NCBI RefSeq assembly: GCF_015711605.1
Contig: NZ_JABTEZ010000005.1
Coordinates: forward strand, 310,001-374,000
DNA from: Planomonospora sp. ID67723
Lineage (GTDB): Bacteria; Actinomycetota; Actinomycetes; Streptosporangiales; Streptosporangiaceae
DNA: 64,000 nucleotides
Direction of reading: 5' to 3'
Below the pieces are notes generated by a model. The model did not search any database and was not told the DNA's origin. It worked only from the letters and a program-made list of their open reading frames with translations. This document shows, in pieces, positions 8,697 to 16,743 of the stretch. A program made the translations under genes and the position numbers. Numbering within the stretch: position 1 is the first letter of the stretch; every line of letters begins with the position of its first letter.

Positions 8697-9014
8697 GTTT
8701 CCCGATTGAGGAAGGTCTGCGCGGGCAGGGAGGCCGAGGCGCTCCGGGAGGTCGCCTTCCAGACCGGCGCGGGCAGGCTCGTCCGCGTCATCGTCCGCCC
8801 GGGGCGCGGCAGGACGGCGTTGCTGCGTTGCGTCGTCGGGCCGGTGCCCCCGGCCGCCGGATCGGTGCGGGCCGGGGGCGTACCGGCGGCCGGGCCGACG
8901 CCGCGGACGGCGGCCTTCCAGGAGTACGGCGGGACCCGGACCCGGGCCGACCCGCAGGAGCCGGTCCTCGCCCTCCGGCGCGAGCCGGGACGAGCATCCG
9001 AGGATCGGGCTCCG
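8697..9014 (+). pseudogene. Decayed ABC transporter ATPase fragment (SsuB/TauB-like)
   Basis: An open frame here reads like the first 100 residues of a nitrate/sulfonate/taurine-type ABC ATPase: LRKVCAGREAEALREV, then the Walker A region RPGRGRTALLRCVVG where a functional protein has GPSGCGKTTLLRCVAG, then PAAGSVRAGG and the Q-loop FQEYG. The Walker lysine is replaced by Arg and the glycine frame is lost. No start with a ribosome site, no signature motif and no Walker B follow before the frame runs into the MFS gene. I read it as a gene fossil; identification is by eye. Confidence 0.5.
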
Positions 9015-9058
9015 GGCGGTTCCCCCGCCCGTGTCAGGAGTTGTGCGAAGGTTGAACG

Positions 9059-10288
9059 GTGTCTGAGCGTCGGGGCGGTCTGCCGTGGATGGTGATGGTC
9101 GCGGGGTTCGTGCTGGCCTCGTTCAACCTGCGGCCCGCGCTGGCCGGGATCTCGCCCGTGCTGGACGAGATCATGGAGGACCTCGGGCTGAGCGCGGCCG
9201 GAGGCGGTGCGATCACCACGGTGATGGTGGTCTGCCTGGGGGTGCTGGCCCCCCTCGCCCCGCCGCTGGCCCGCCGGTTCGGCCTGGACCGCGTGCTCCT
9301 GGCCGGGCTGCTGGTCCTGACCGCCGGGGTGCTGCTGCGCAGCGCGGACGGCGTGCCCGCGCTGTACGCGGGCGCGGCGGTCGTCGGCACGGCGATCGCG
9401 GTCATGAACGTGGTGATGCCCGCCGTCGTCAAGCAGCACTTCCCCGACAGGGTCGGCCTGTTCACCGGGATCTACGTCTCCGGCCTGGTCCTGGGCGCCG
9501 CCGCGGCCTCCGGACTGACGGTGCCGCTGGAACGCGCCACCGGGTACGGCTGGCGCGAGGCGACCGCGATGGCCGCCGTCCCGGCGGTGGCGGCGGCCGT
9601 GCTCTGGCTGCCCCAGGCGCTGCGCTCCCGGGGCGCGGGGGGAGCGGAGCGCAGGCCGTTCCGGGAACTGCTGGGAGCCCGGGTGACCTGGTTCGTCATG
9701 ATCTTCATGGGTGTCCAGTCGCTCACCTTCTACGTCACGCTCGCCTGGCTGCCGACGATCTTCCAGGAGTCCGGGCTCCCCGCGGACCAGGCGGGATACC
9801 TGCTGGGCCTGTCCAACCTCGTGCAGGTGGGGGTGACGCTCGCGGTCCCGGTGCACGCAGGGAAGGCGCGCTCGCAGGTGCCGCACGTGACGGCCGCGAC
9901 CCTGCTCACCGCCGCCGGGTACGCCGGGGTGCTGGTGGCCCCCACCACGCTGCCCTGGCTGTGGATGGTCCTGCTCGGGATCGGCCAGGGGGCCGCGATC
10001 GCCCTGGCCCTGCTGATCATCACGCTCCGCGCCCCCGACCCCGCGTCGGTGACCGCCCTCTCGGCCGTCTCCCAGACGGCCGGATACGTACTGGCGGCGC
10101 TCGGGCCGTTCCTGATCGGCGTGCTCAGGGAGGGCTCGGGCGGCTGGACGCTGCCGTTGCTGGCCGGGCTGGGCGCGTGCGGGGTCCAACTGGCCGTGGG
10201 GTTCCTCGCCGGCCGCCCGGCGCCGTCCGGGGCCGTCCGCGCGGGCGCCCCCGGCTCCGGGGACGCGCCCGCCGCCCGCCGGAAGTGA
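9059..10288 (+). CDS. MFS transporter, CynX/NimT family
   Basis: 409-aa integral membrane protein with about twelve hydrophobic spans. The N-terminal segment (VLASFNLRPALAGISPVLDEI, residues about 18-38) is characteristic of the CynX/NimT group of major facilitator proteins, which export or import small anions such as cyanate or 2-nitroimidazole; the substrate here is unknown. The start is GTG at 9059 with GAAGG about ten bases upstream. It stands divergent to the pca operon with a dead ABC ATPase between, so a role in aromatic uptake is possible but unsupported by sequence. Confidence 0.88.
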   Translation: MSERRGGLPWMVMVAGFVLASFNLRPALAGISPVLDEIMEDLGLSAAGGGAITTVMVVCLGVLAPLAPPLARRFGLDRVLLAGLLVLTAGVLLRSADGVPALYAGAAVVGTAIAVMNVVMPAVVKQHFPDRVGLFTGIYVSGLVLGAAAASGLTVPLERATGYGWREATAMAAVPAVAAAVLWLPQALRSRGAGGAERRPFRELLGARVTWFVMIFMGVQSLTFYVTLAWLPTIFQESGLPADQAGYLLGLSNLVQVGVTLAVPVHAGKARSQVPHVTAATLLTAAGYAGVLVAPTTLPWLWMVLLGIGQGAAIALALLIITLRAPDPASVTALSAVSQTAGYVLAALGPFLIGVLREGSGGWTLPLLAGLGACGVQLAVGFLAGRPAPSGAVRAGAPGSGDAPAARRK

Positions 10289-10385
10289 GGTCCTGCGGCA
10301 CGGGCACCGACACCGACACCGGGGCGTGCGGAACCGGTCGTGTCGCGGGCACCCGCCGGTCACCTGAAGTCCTTACGTTCCTTTC

Positions 10386-11504
10386 ATGATCCGTAGGTTT
10401 CTCGCCGTGGCGCTGACCGTCCTCGCGACCGGTACCGTCACCGTTGTGCTGCATCAACCCGAACCCGCGGCCGCCGACCGCCGCGACCGCCGCGAGCCCA
10501 TCGTCATCGGCCACCGGGGCGCCAGCGCCCACCGGCCCGAGCACACGCTGCTCTCCTACGAGGCCGCGATCGCCCTGGGCGCCGACTACATCGAGCCCGA
10601 CCTGGTCTCCACCAGGGACGGTGTGCTCGTGGCCCGGCACGAGAACGAGATCGGCGGCACCACCGATGTGGAGAACCATCCCGAGTTCGCGGCCCGCCGT
10701 ACCACCAAGAGCATCGACGGGCGGCCGGTGACCGGCTGGTTCACCGAGGACTTCACCCTCGCCGAGCTGAAGACGCTCAGGGCCACCGAGCGCATCCCCG
10801 ACCTGCGCCCGGACAACACCGTCTTCGACGGCCTCGCGCAGATCCCGACCTTCGAGGAGGTCGTCCAGCTCGCCCAGCGGCACGGCGTCGGCGTCTATCC
10901 CGAGACCAAGCACCCCACCTACTTCGACTCCATCGGCCTCTCCCTGGAGGAGCCGCTGCTGGAGGTCCTCGGCACGTACGGATGGCGCGGACGGCGCGAC
11001 CCGGTCTTCATCCAGTCGTTCGAGACCGCGAACCTGCGTGAGCTGCGCAAGAAGACGAGGCTCCCGCTGATCCAGCTCATCAGCGCGAGCGGCGCGCCAT
11101 ACGACTGGATCGCCGCCGGGGACCCCCGCACCTACGACACCATGGTCACCCGCGAGGGGCTGCGCGAGGTCGCGGGCTACGCCGACGGGGTCGGCGTGGA
11201 CACCCGCCGGATCGTCCCGGTCGGCCCCGACGGCCGCCTCCTCGCGCCGACCACGCTGATCGGCGACGCCCACCGGGCCCGCCTGGAGGTCCACACCTGG
11301 ACCGTCCGCAACGAGAACTCCCAGCTCCCGGTGGACTTCCGGCTCGGTGACCCGGCCAACCCGGCCTTCCCGCGGGCCACCGGCGACGTGATGGGCTGGC
11401 TGGAGAAGCTCTACCGGCTCGGCCTGGACGGCGTCTTCGCCGACGACCCGGGCATCGCCCGGGCCGTCAGGGAGCGCGTCCTGCGGCGCGGGGGACCGGC
11501 CTGA
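10386..11504 (+). CDS. glpQ: Secreted glycerophosphodiester phosphodiesterase
   Basis: 372-aa enzyme that hydrolyses glycerophosphodiesters to glycerol-3-phosphate and an alcohol. An N-terminal signal sequence (residues 1-30, MIRRFLAVALTVLATGTVTV, cleavage near AAADR) indicates export. The GDPD domain shows the catalytic GHRGASAHRPEHT (both His), EPDLVSTRDGVLVARHE, GVYPETKHP and a C-terminal DGVFADDP. The TIM barrel covers nearly the whole protein, the length of the GlpQ periplasmic group. It is a single gene; a weak half match to a PhoP box lies upstream but is not convincing. Confidence 0.93.
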   Translation: MIRRFLAVALTVLATGTVTVVLHQPEPAAADRRDRREPIVIGHRGASAHRPEHTLLSYEAAIALGADYIEPDLVSTRDGVLVARHENEIGGTTDVENHPEFAARRTTKSIDGRPVTGWFTEDFTLAELKTLRATERIPDLRPDNTVFDGLAQIPTFEEVVQLAQRHGVGVYPETKHPTYFDSIGLSLEEPLLEVLGTYGWRGRRDPVFIQSFETANLRELRKKTRLPLIQLISASGAPYDWIAAGDPRTYDTMVTREGLREVAGYADGVGVDTRRIVPVGPDGRLLAPTTLIGDAHRARLEVHTWTVRNENSQLPVDFRLGDPANPAFPRATGDVMGWLEKLYRLGLDGVFADDPGIARAVRERVLRRGGPA

Positions 11505-11558
11505 CGCCCCTCCCCGGCGCCGCCGGAGCCGAGCCGCGCTCCGGCGGCACCGGGGCCG

Positions 11559-12059
11559 TCAGGCGACCTCGTCCACGGGGCGCAGCTCGTCGGCGTAGCT
11601 GACCGAGACGCGGCGCATGAGGCCGGTCCCGCTTATGGAGTACTGGCCCATCCGCCACAGCGGCGGCGAGTAGGCGTGGATCGAGACGGAGCCGTGCTCC
11701 GCGCCGGTCAGCCGGTGGATGTGGTCGGGGCCGAAGGAGAACGACTCGCCCGCGGAGACCACGGTCTCCAGGTGCTCGCCGCCGATGCGCGGGTTGCACT
11801 CCAGGAGCGTCCCGGCCACCACCCGCACGGCACCGGCGGAGGTGTCGTGGTCGTGCCAGCCGGTGTCGTCCTCGGGACGCCAGCACAGCAGCCAGACGTC
11901 CACGTAGGAGTCGCGGTGGAGGGAGGCGTAGTGGCGGCCTCCCTCCTCGGGGAAGGCCACCTGGTCCGCCCAGCGGGACGGGTCGTCGGCCAGCGCGTCG
12001 ACCAGGTCGCGGAGCTCGCGCCGGTCGAGGACGCGTGCGGGCAGGGACTCGAAGCTCAC
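11559..12059 (-). CDS. Cysteine dioxygenase family protein
   Basis: 166-aa cupin of the type I cysteine dioxygenase family, which oxidises cysteine or a similar thiol to the sulfinic acid with a mononuclear iron. The iron ligands are visible as His69 and His71 in TGWHDHDTSAGAV and a third His in GPDHIHRL (about 113-115). It starts with GTG at 12059 that overlaps the stop of a 32-aa micro-ORF (GTGA), which in turn overlaps the preceding amidohydrolase. Bacterial members may act on 3-mercaptopropionate instead of cysteine; the sequence does not decide. Confidence 0.88.
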   Translation of the reverse strand: MSFESLPARVLDRRELRDLVDALADDPSRWADQVAFPEEGGRHYASLHRDSYVDVWLLCWRPEDDTGWHDHDTSAGAVRVVAGTLLECNPRIGGEHLETVVSAGESFSFGPDHIHRLTGAEHGSVSIHAYSPPLWRMGQYSISGTGLMRRVSVSYADELRPVDEVA

Positions 12060-12154
12060 CGCGGCGCTCCGGCGGGTCCGGAGGCCCCGGTGGGCGCCGG
12101 TGAGAAGGGGGACGCGGAGAGCGCACAGCGCTCAGGGCCCTGGGACTGGTTCAC
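12056..12154 (-). CDS. Micro-ORF of 32 aa coupled to both neighbours
   Basis: A 32-residue frame starts at GTG 12154, whose bases overlap the TGA of the amidohydrolase (GTGA), and ends at TGA 12056-12058, overlapping the GTG start of the cysteine dioxygenase (again GTGA). A strong Shine-Dalgarno GGGAGGAG ends about eight bases before its start. About 85 percent of codons end in G or C. The peptide begins VNQSQGPERCALSAS, has one Cys and a Pro/Ala/Gly/Ser-rich tail. I recognise no family. It could be a small subunit, a cysteine-sensing leader that couples translation to the dioxygenase, or a pure coupling device. Confidence 0.6.
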   Translation of the reverse strand: MNQSQGPERCALSASPFSPAPTGASGPAGAPR

Positions 12155-13059
12155 GTGCGAGACTCCTCCCGGTTCAGCAGGCGGTTGGGGTTGGTGACGG
12201 TCACGGCGTGCCGGGCGGCCGCACCGAGGGCGGGTGCGAGGTCGGGAGCGGTGGCGTAGGGCTGGTCGGAGCCGTTCACCACGACGTCGACGCCCAGCTC
12301 GCGCACCGTCGCGTCGACGGCCCGGGGGCCGTAGGAGGAGGTCTCCACGAAGACCCGGGGGTCCACCGGTCCCCGGCCTCCGCCGCCCCGGCTGAGCAGC
12401 CGCTCGGTGTGGAGCGGGGCCAGACCGGCCAGCAACGCGAAACAGACCCGGAGCTCGGGGTGCCGCGGGCGGCCGAAGGCGGCGAACGCGAACCACGCGG
12501 CGTGCATCTGCTGGACGTACGGCACGACCGCGGGCCACCAGCCGGGGCTCTGCGCATGTTCGGGCGAGCATCCCGCAGGACCGGGGTGGACGAAGAGCGG
12601 CAGGTCGTGCCCGGTCAGCACGTCGAGCAGCGGAGCCACGCTCCGCAGCCCCTCCTCGGTCCGTACGGCCGTCGCCGGGAGCTGGAGGCCGACGAGGCCG
12701 CGGTCGAGGTCCGCGCCCAGCCGTGCCGGGTCGGCGTCGGCGAGGCAGGTCGCGGCCCACGCCCCGAAGGGGGCGGGGAGCGCGAGGGCGTCGTCGTGGT
12801 AGGCGCCGATGAGCGGCCACGCCTCCTCCGGCGGCAGGGATTCGACGCCGAGCGGGCTCGACAGCGAGACCAGCGCCAGGTCGAGGCCGGCGTTGAGGGT
12901 GAGCCTGGCGGCGAGGTCGTGGTCGCGCGGATCCACCTCGTAGGGAGGCTCGCCGTCCAGATGGAGGGTCCAGCCGTCGAGGCGGGGCGGTGCCGTACGG
13001 CGCCGGAGCGCGTCGGTGAACGCGGGCGTCCAGAGGTGCTGGTGCACGTCGACGGTCAT
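12151..13059 (-). CDS. Amidohydrolase-superfamily metal-dependent hydrolase
   Basis: 302-aa TIM-barrel hydrolase of the amidohydrolase 2 type. The N-terminal HxH metal motif is VDVHQHLW (His6, His8), a further His is in PLFVHPGP (about 150), and the C-terminal Asp is in VVNGSDQPY. Such proteins include decarboxylases and lactonases; the substrate is unknown. A strong GGAGGAGGGGG precedes the ATG at 13059. It is first in a three-frame operon with the micro-ORF and the cysteine dioxygenase, suggesting a thiol or amino-acid catabolic step, and is divergent from a LacI gene with two operators between. Confidence 0.85.
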   Translation of the reverse strand: MTVDVHQHLWTPAFTDALRRRTAPPRLDGWTLHLDGEPPYEVDPRDHDLAARLTLNAGLDLALVSLSSPLGVESLPPEEAWPLIGAYHDDALALPAPFGAWAATCLADADPARLGADLDRGLVGLQLPATAVRTEEGLRSVAPLLDVLTGHDLPLFVHPGPAGCSPEHAQSPGWWPAVVPYVQQMHAAWFAFAAFGRPRHPELRVCFALLAGLAPLHTERLLSRGGGGRGPVDPRVFVETSSYGPRAVDATVRELGVDVVVNGSDQPYATAPDLAPALGAAARHAVTVTNPNRLLNREESRT

Positions 13060-13141
13060 TCCCCCTCCTCCATTCTGCCTATTCCCTACCTACAATACAG
13101 GTAACCCTTCTGGCCTCGGCGCGATCTGGCGATGCAGTTCG

Positions 13142-13168
13142 GTGAACCGTTTCAGTGAACCGCTTCAC
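13142..13168. promoter_or_regulatory. Two abutting LacI-type operators in a divergent promoter region
   Basis: GTGAACCGTTTCAG (13142-13155) and GTGAACCGCTTCAC (13155-13168) share one base and lie between the divergent amidohydrolase and LacI genes. Both have GTGAA...TTCAC-like arms around CG. They are the likely binding sites of the adjacent LacI protein and could control both directions. Confidence 0.65.
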
Positions 13169-13283
13169 CTGAAGGCGTGTCAATCGGCTCGCGCGCCGCG
13201 GGGCCCCGGCGGGGGGCGCGGAGCCGCGTGGCGGGCGCGGATTCCGGCGTTCCGGTGTCAGAGGGGAGGCATAAGCTTGCCGG

Positions 13284-14279
13284 GTGCCGCAGCCACGCAA
13301 ACGCGCGACGATCCGCGAGGTCGCCAAGGCCACCGGTCTCTCCCCGGCCGCCGTCTCCTATGCCCTGCGCGGCATGCAGGTCTCCGGGGAGACCATCGAG
13401 CGGGTCCGCCGGGCCGCCGCCGAGCTCGGTTACGAGGCCGACCCGATCGCCCGCGCGCTGGCCAGCGGCCGGACCGGGATGATCGGCCTGCTCTGCGGTT
13501 CCCTGGAGGACCTCTGGCAGCAGGCCCTGGCCGTGGGCATCGGCCGCGCGCTCAAGGACAACGACCGCTACGCGCTGATCCTGGACGCGGCGGGGGACCC
13601 GGCGCGGGAGCGCACTTTGGCCGGGCAGCTCCGCGACCAGCGGGTGGACGCGCTGATCGTGCAGCCGGTGGACCCGGCGAGCCCGTTCTGGGCCTCGATG
13701 TGCGAGAGCCTTCCGGTGGTGGCGATCGGCGACGCGCTGGCCGGGGCCCGGACGGCCGGGGAGGTCGTGTTCGACAACCGGACGGGGGTGACCCTGTCCC
13801 TGGAGCACCTGGGCGACCGGGGGCACCGGCGGATCGCCGTGCTCACCCCGACCCGGGACAGCACCCCCGACCGTCCCGCCGACGTGCACGTCCTGGCGGA
13901 GGCCGAGCGGCTGGGCCTGGACATCGAGGTCGTCACCGCCCCGCAGGCGCTGGCGGACGCGACGGAGGCCGCCGACCGGGCGCTCGCCGCCGGGCACCGG
14001 GCGTTCTTCTGCTTCGCCGACTCGATCGCCTACGGGGTGTACGCCGCGGCGGCCGGACGGGGGCTGGCGATCCCGGGCGAGGTGGCCGTGATGGGCTACG
14101 ACGACCATCCCATGTCCGGGCTGCTCAGCCCGGGGCTGACCACGGTCGACTGGGACATCGACGGGATCGTCCGCGCCGCCGTCCGCATGGTCGTCGGCGC
14201 CGTCGACGGCAGGCCGCACCGCCGCCGCATCGTCCAGTCCCCCCACCTTCGCGAGCGCGGCTCGGTCGGCTCCGGCTGA
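13284..14279 (+). CDS. LacI family transcriptional regulator
   Basis: 331-aa regulator beginning at GTG 13284 (MPQPRKRATIREVAKATGLS). The helix-turn-helix and hinge (residues about 7-55) precede a sensor domain with NRTGVTLSLEHLGDRGHRRIAVL and a C-terminal GYDDHPMSGLLSPGLTTVDW. Proteins of this size and form are repressors that respond to small carbon compounds. It is divergent from the amidohydrolase-micro-ORF-dioxygenase operon, with two LacI operators between, so that operon is the probable target. The GGGGAGGC that could serve as ribosome site is about 15 bases from the GTG, rather far. Confidence 0.92.
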   Translation: MPQPRKRATIREVAKATGLSPAAVSYALRGMQVSGETIERVRRAAAELGYEADPIARALASGRTGMIGLLCGSLEDLWQQALAVGIGRALKDNDRYALILDAAGDPARERTLAGQLRDQRVDALIVQPVDPASPFWASMCESLPVVAIGDALAGARTAGEVVFDNRTGVTLSLEHLGDRGHRRIAVLTPTRDSTPDRPADVHVLAEAERLGLDIEVVTAPQALADATEAADRALAAGHRAFFCFADSIAYGVYAAAAGRGLAIPGEVAVMGYDDHPMSGLLSPGLTTVDWDIDGIVRAAVRMVVGAVDGRPHRRRIVQSPHLRERGSVGSG

Positions 14280-14461
14280 GCCCGCCCCGCCGGCCCCCGC
14301 CGTACGGCCCGCGCCTGATGGCCGAAAGGCCTACTCCTGCGGACCGAGGGAGCCGCGAGAATTCAGGGTCGTGATAGGTGATCGCTCCGATGCCCCGGGC
14401 CTCCCGGTGCCGGATCTTGGTTCCCGGGGACCGGAAGCCGGTGCCCGGATCGGAGGAGCAC

Positions 14462-15586
14462 GTGAACAGCAGGAGAGCCGGCGTCGTCGCCGGCCTGACC
14501 GCGTCCATGCTGGCCGTCACCCTGGTGGGGACCGCCCTGGCGGGCACCGGTGAGCGGTCCGGGAGCGCCCCGGCCGGCAGCGGGGACACAACCGGCCTTC
14601 AGGCGGCGCTGGACAAGATAGTCAAGGACGGTTCGGTCTCCGCGATCGCCGAGGTCCGCACCGCGGACGGGGTGTGGCGGGGCGCCGGCGGCACGGTGAC
14701 CGCGAACGGCTCCCGGACGCCGCGGGCCGGCGGATACTTCCGCATCGGCAGCGTGACCAAGACCTTCACCGCGACCGTCGTGCTCCAGCTCGTCGGCGAG
14801 GAGCGGCTGGAACTGACCGACAGCGTCGAGAAGTGGCTGCCGGGACTGCTGAAGGACGGCGACCGGGTCACCCTCAGGCAGCTGCTCACGCACACCAGCG
14901 GCCTGGCGGACTACACCTCGCAGATGTTCCAGCCCTCCGGCCTGCTCAAGGACCGCTACCGCACCTGGAGGCCCGAGGAGCAGGTGGCGATCGCCGAGGG
15001 ACTGCCGCGGAGCTTCCCGCCGGGCGAGAAGTTCGAGTACTCCAACACCAACTACATCGTGCTCGGCATGGTCGTCGAGAAGGTGACCGGCCGGCCGTAC
15101 GGCGAGGAGGTCGAGCGGCGGATCCTGAGCCCTCTGGGGCTGAGGGACACCCGGGTGCCGGGGAGCCGCCCGGGCATCGGCGGCCCGCACGCCCACGCGT
15201 ACGTGCCGGTGGAGAAGAACGGCAAGCAGGTCCTCGTCGACACCACCAGGCTCGACCCGACGGTGGCGGGCGCGGCAGGGGAGATGATCTCGACCGCCAG
15301 GGACCTCAACCGGTTCTACCGCGCGCTGCTCGGCGGCAGGCTGCTCGGCCCCGACGGGCTGCGGGAGATGAAGGAGACGGGGAAGAACGACTACGGGATG
15401 GGACTGCACGTCACCAAGCTGTCCTGTGGCGCCGCGCTGGGGCACAGCGGCGGCATCCTCGGCTACGCCACGATGGCCTTCACCTCGCCGGACGGCACCC
15501 GCCAGATCGCCCTGTCGGCGACGCCGATCGCCGAGGGGGCCGGGCCGGCGGTGGACGCCATGCTCGAGACCGCGCTCTGCTCCTGA
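14462..15586 (+). CDS. Secreted serine hydrolase, beta-lactamase/DD-peptidase fold
   Basis: 374-aa exported serine hydrolase. GTG at 14462 is preceded by GGAGGAGC and gives a clean signal peptide (VNSRRAGVVAGLTASMLAV, cleavage near GTALAG); the earlier ATG at 14378 was rejected. The three class C/DD-peptidase motifs are present: SVTK (SxxK), YSN (YxN) and HSGG (HxG). Such proteins are D-alanyl-D-alanine carboxypeptidases or esterases acting outside the membrane. The stop codon lies inside the first unit of a 14-bp tandem repeat, so the C-terminus may vary between strains. Confidence 0.9.
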   Translation: MNSRRAGVVAGLTASMLAVTLVGTALAGTGERSGSAPAGSGDTTGLQAALDKIVKDGSVSAIAEVRTADGVWRGAGGTVTANGSRTPRAGGYFRIGSVTKTFTATVVLQLVGEERLELTDSVEKWLPGLLKDGDRVTLRQLLTHTSGLADYTSQMFQPSGLLKDRYRTWRPEEQVAIAEGLPRSFPPGEKFEYSNTNYIVLGMVVEKVTGRPYGEEVERRILSPLGLRDTRVPGSRPGIGGPHAHAYVPVEKNGKQVLVDTTRLDPTVAGAAGEMISTARDLNRFYRALLGGRLLGPDGLREMKETGKNDYGMGLHVTKLSCGAALGHSGGILGYATMAFTSPDGTRQIALSATPIAEGAGPAVDAMLETALCS

Positions 15587-15660
15587 TCAGGCGCTCCTGA
15601 TCAGGCGCTCCTGATCAGGCGCTCCTGATCAGGCGCTCCTGATCGGGCGCTCCTGACCGG
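15577..15660 (+). repeat. Six-copy 14-bp palindromic tandem repeat at the gene end
   Basis: The unit GCGCTCCTGATCAG occurs six times in a row (first copy begins CTGC, last two have GATCGG and GACCGG). Each unit contains the palindrome CTGATCAG and a TGA in the reading frame of the preceding hydrolase, whose stop codon is in the first copy. The array could fold, act as a terminator, or be a slippage product. Confidence 0.9.
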
Positions 15661-15801
15661 GTGCCGGATCCCGGCGGCGGTGCGGGGAGCCGCCGGACGC
15701 CCCGGCCCGCGGGGGGCGGGCCGGGGCGGATGCCTCGTGCGGGGCCGCCGTGCGGAGGCGCCGTGCGGAGGCCTCCGCTCCCGGGCGGTCCCAGCGCGGT
15801 C

Positions 15802-16170
15802 TCAGTCGCCGAGCACCAGGTCGAGCAGCCAGCTCACCACGCCGACGATGATCGCTCCCCAGAAGGCGGCCCAGAAGCCGTTCACGTGGAAGGGGAGGTC
15901 GAGCTGGGCGGCGATCCAGCTCGTGAGCAGGAGCAGCCCGGCGTTCACGATGAGGGCGAACAGGCCGAGGGTGAGGACGTAGAACGCGCAGCCGACGGTC
16001 TTGATGATCGGCTTGAGGACCGCGTTGACGAGGCCGAAGATCAGGGCGGCCGCGAGCAGGGTCAGGACGTTCTTGGTGGTGGTGTCGCCGGTGACGGTGA
16101 TGCCGTCCACGAGCTGGGTCGCCGCCCACAGGGCGGCCGCCACGATGAGGATTTTGACGATGATCTTCAC
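15802..16170 (-). CDS. Phage holin family (superfamily IV-like) membrane protein
   Basis: 122-aa protein with four hydrophobic spans (IIVKILIVAAALWAATQLVDG, VLTLLAAALIFGLVNAVLKP, AFYVLTLGLFALIVNAGLLL, AFWGAIIVGVVSWLLDLVL). This is the common chromosomal protein annotated as phage holin family in actinomycetes; a lysis function has not been shown for it and no phage genes are near. GTG at 16170 (VKIIVKIL) was chosen because the residues before it are not family-like and GAGG lies about 13 bases upstream. Confidence 0.82.
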   Translation of the reverse strand: MKIIVKILIVAAALWAATQLVDGITVTGDTTTKNVLTLLAAALIFGLVNAVLKPIIKTVGCAFYVLTLGLFALIVNAGLLLLTSWIAAQLDLPFHVNGFWAAFWGAIIVGVVSWLLDLVLGD

Positions 16171-16387
16171 GCTGGGGCGTCCTCGAGAGGTTGGTCGGAT
16201 GGGCGGTCGGTCTTCACGGCGGTGGGGCACGTGTACACCAAGACACTAGACACTCCGGAGGTCCCGTGGCGGAAGCCGTTCTGCGATCTCGGAAGGGGGG
16301 CGGCGAAGGCGGGATGCTCGCCAGACGCGCGGATCGTGAATGATCACCCGGATCTGCGGGCAGAGGGGGCATAAGGGGGTGGGTTTA

Positions 16388-16663
16388 GTGAAAACGGACC
16401 AGTTGGAGGCGCTGCCGGCACAGGAGCTGCACGAGCGGTCGGTGAACTACGCCGTGCGTCACGGAGACTTCGGGTTCCTGTGGGAGCTGCTCAAGGTGAT
16501 CCCCGCGGCAGAGGTGGTCAGCGGGAACAGCGAAGAGGCGGCCAATGACCTCAGCCGGGTCTCGGCCCTGCTCAGTGACGCCATGGCGTCGGGGCACGGG
16601 GATCTCGGCGAGGCGCTGCGTCCGTTCTACATCGAATATCTGTCCAAGCATCCCGACGCCTGA
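16388..16663 (+). CDS. Conserved hypothetical small protein
   Basis: 91-aa soluble, mostly helical protein beginning VKTDQLEALPAQELHERSV. The GTG at 16388 is preceded by AAGGGGG at eight bases, better than the GTG at 16379 or the ATG at 16340. Acidic with conserved-looking aromatic segments (GDFGFLWELLKVIPAAE, ALRPFYIEYLSKHPDA). I believe similar proteins occur widely in actinomycetes, but I know no function. It stands 80 bases upstream of the OsmC gene on the same strand and might be co-transcribed with it. Confidence 0.75.
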   Translation: MKTDQLEALPAQELHERSVNYAVRHGDFGFLWELLKVIPAAEVVSGNSEEAANDLSRVSALLSDAMASGHGDLGEALRPFYIEYLSKHPDA

Positions 16664-16743
16664 CCGCTCGGCGGCAGGGGCCGTCCTGCTCGGCCCGCCG
16701 GCCGCCGGTAGGGTGATCGGCAGGCGATGAGAGGGGACATGTC

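Noticed and set aside
8561-10363. Minus-strand open frame of 600 codons over the MFS gene
   Set aside because: It has low-complexity composition and no recognisable domain; the plus strand encodes a clear twelve-span transporter.
10340-10385. PhoP box upstream of the glycerophosphodiesterase
   Set aside because: Only one half (GGTCACCTGAA) resembles the 11-base unit; the second unit does not fit the consensus.
15802-16170. Prophage lysis module
   Set aside because: The holin-family protein has no endolysin or phage genes nearby and is a common chromosomal actinomycete protein.
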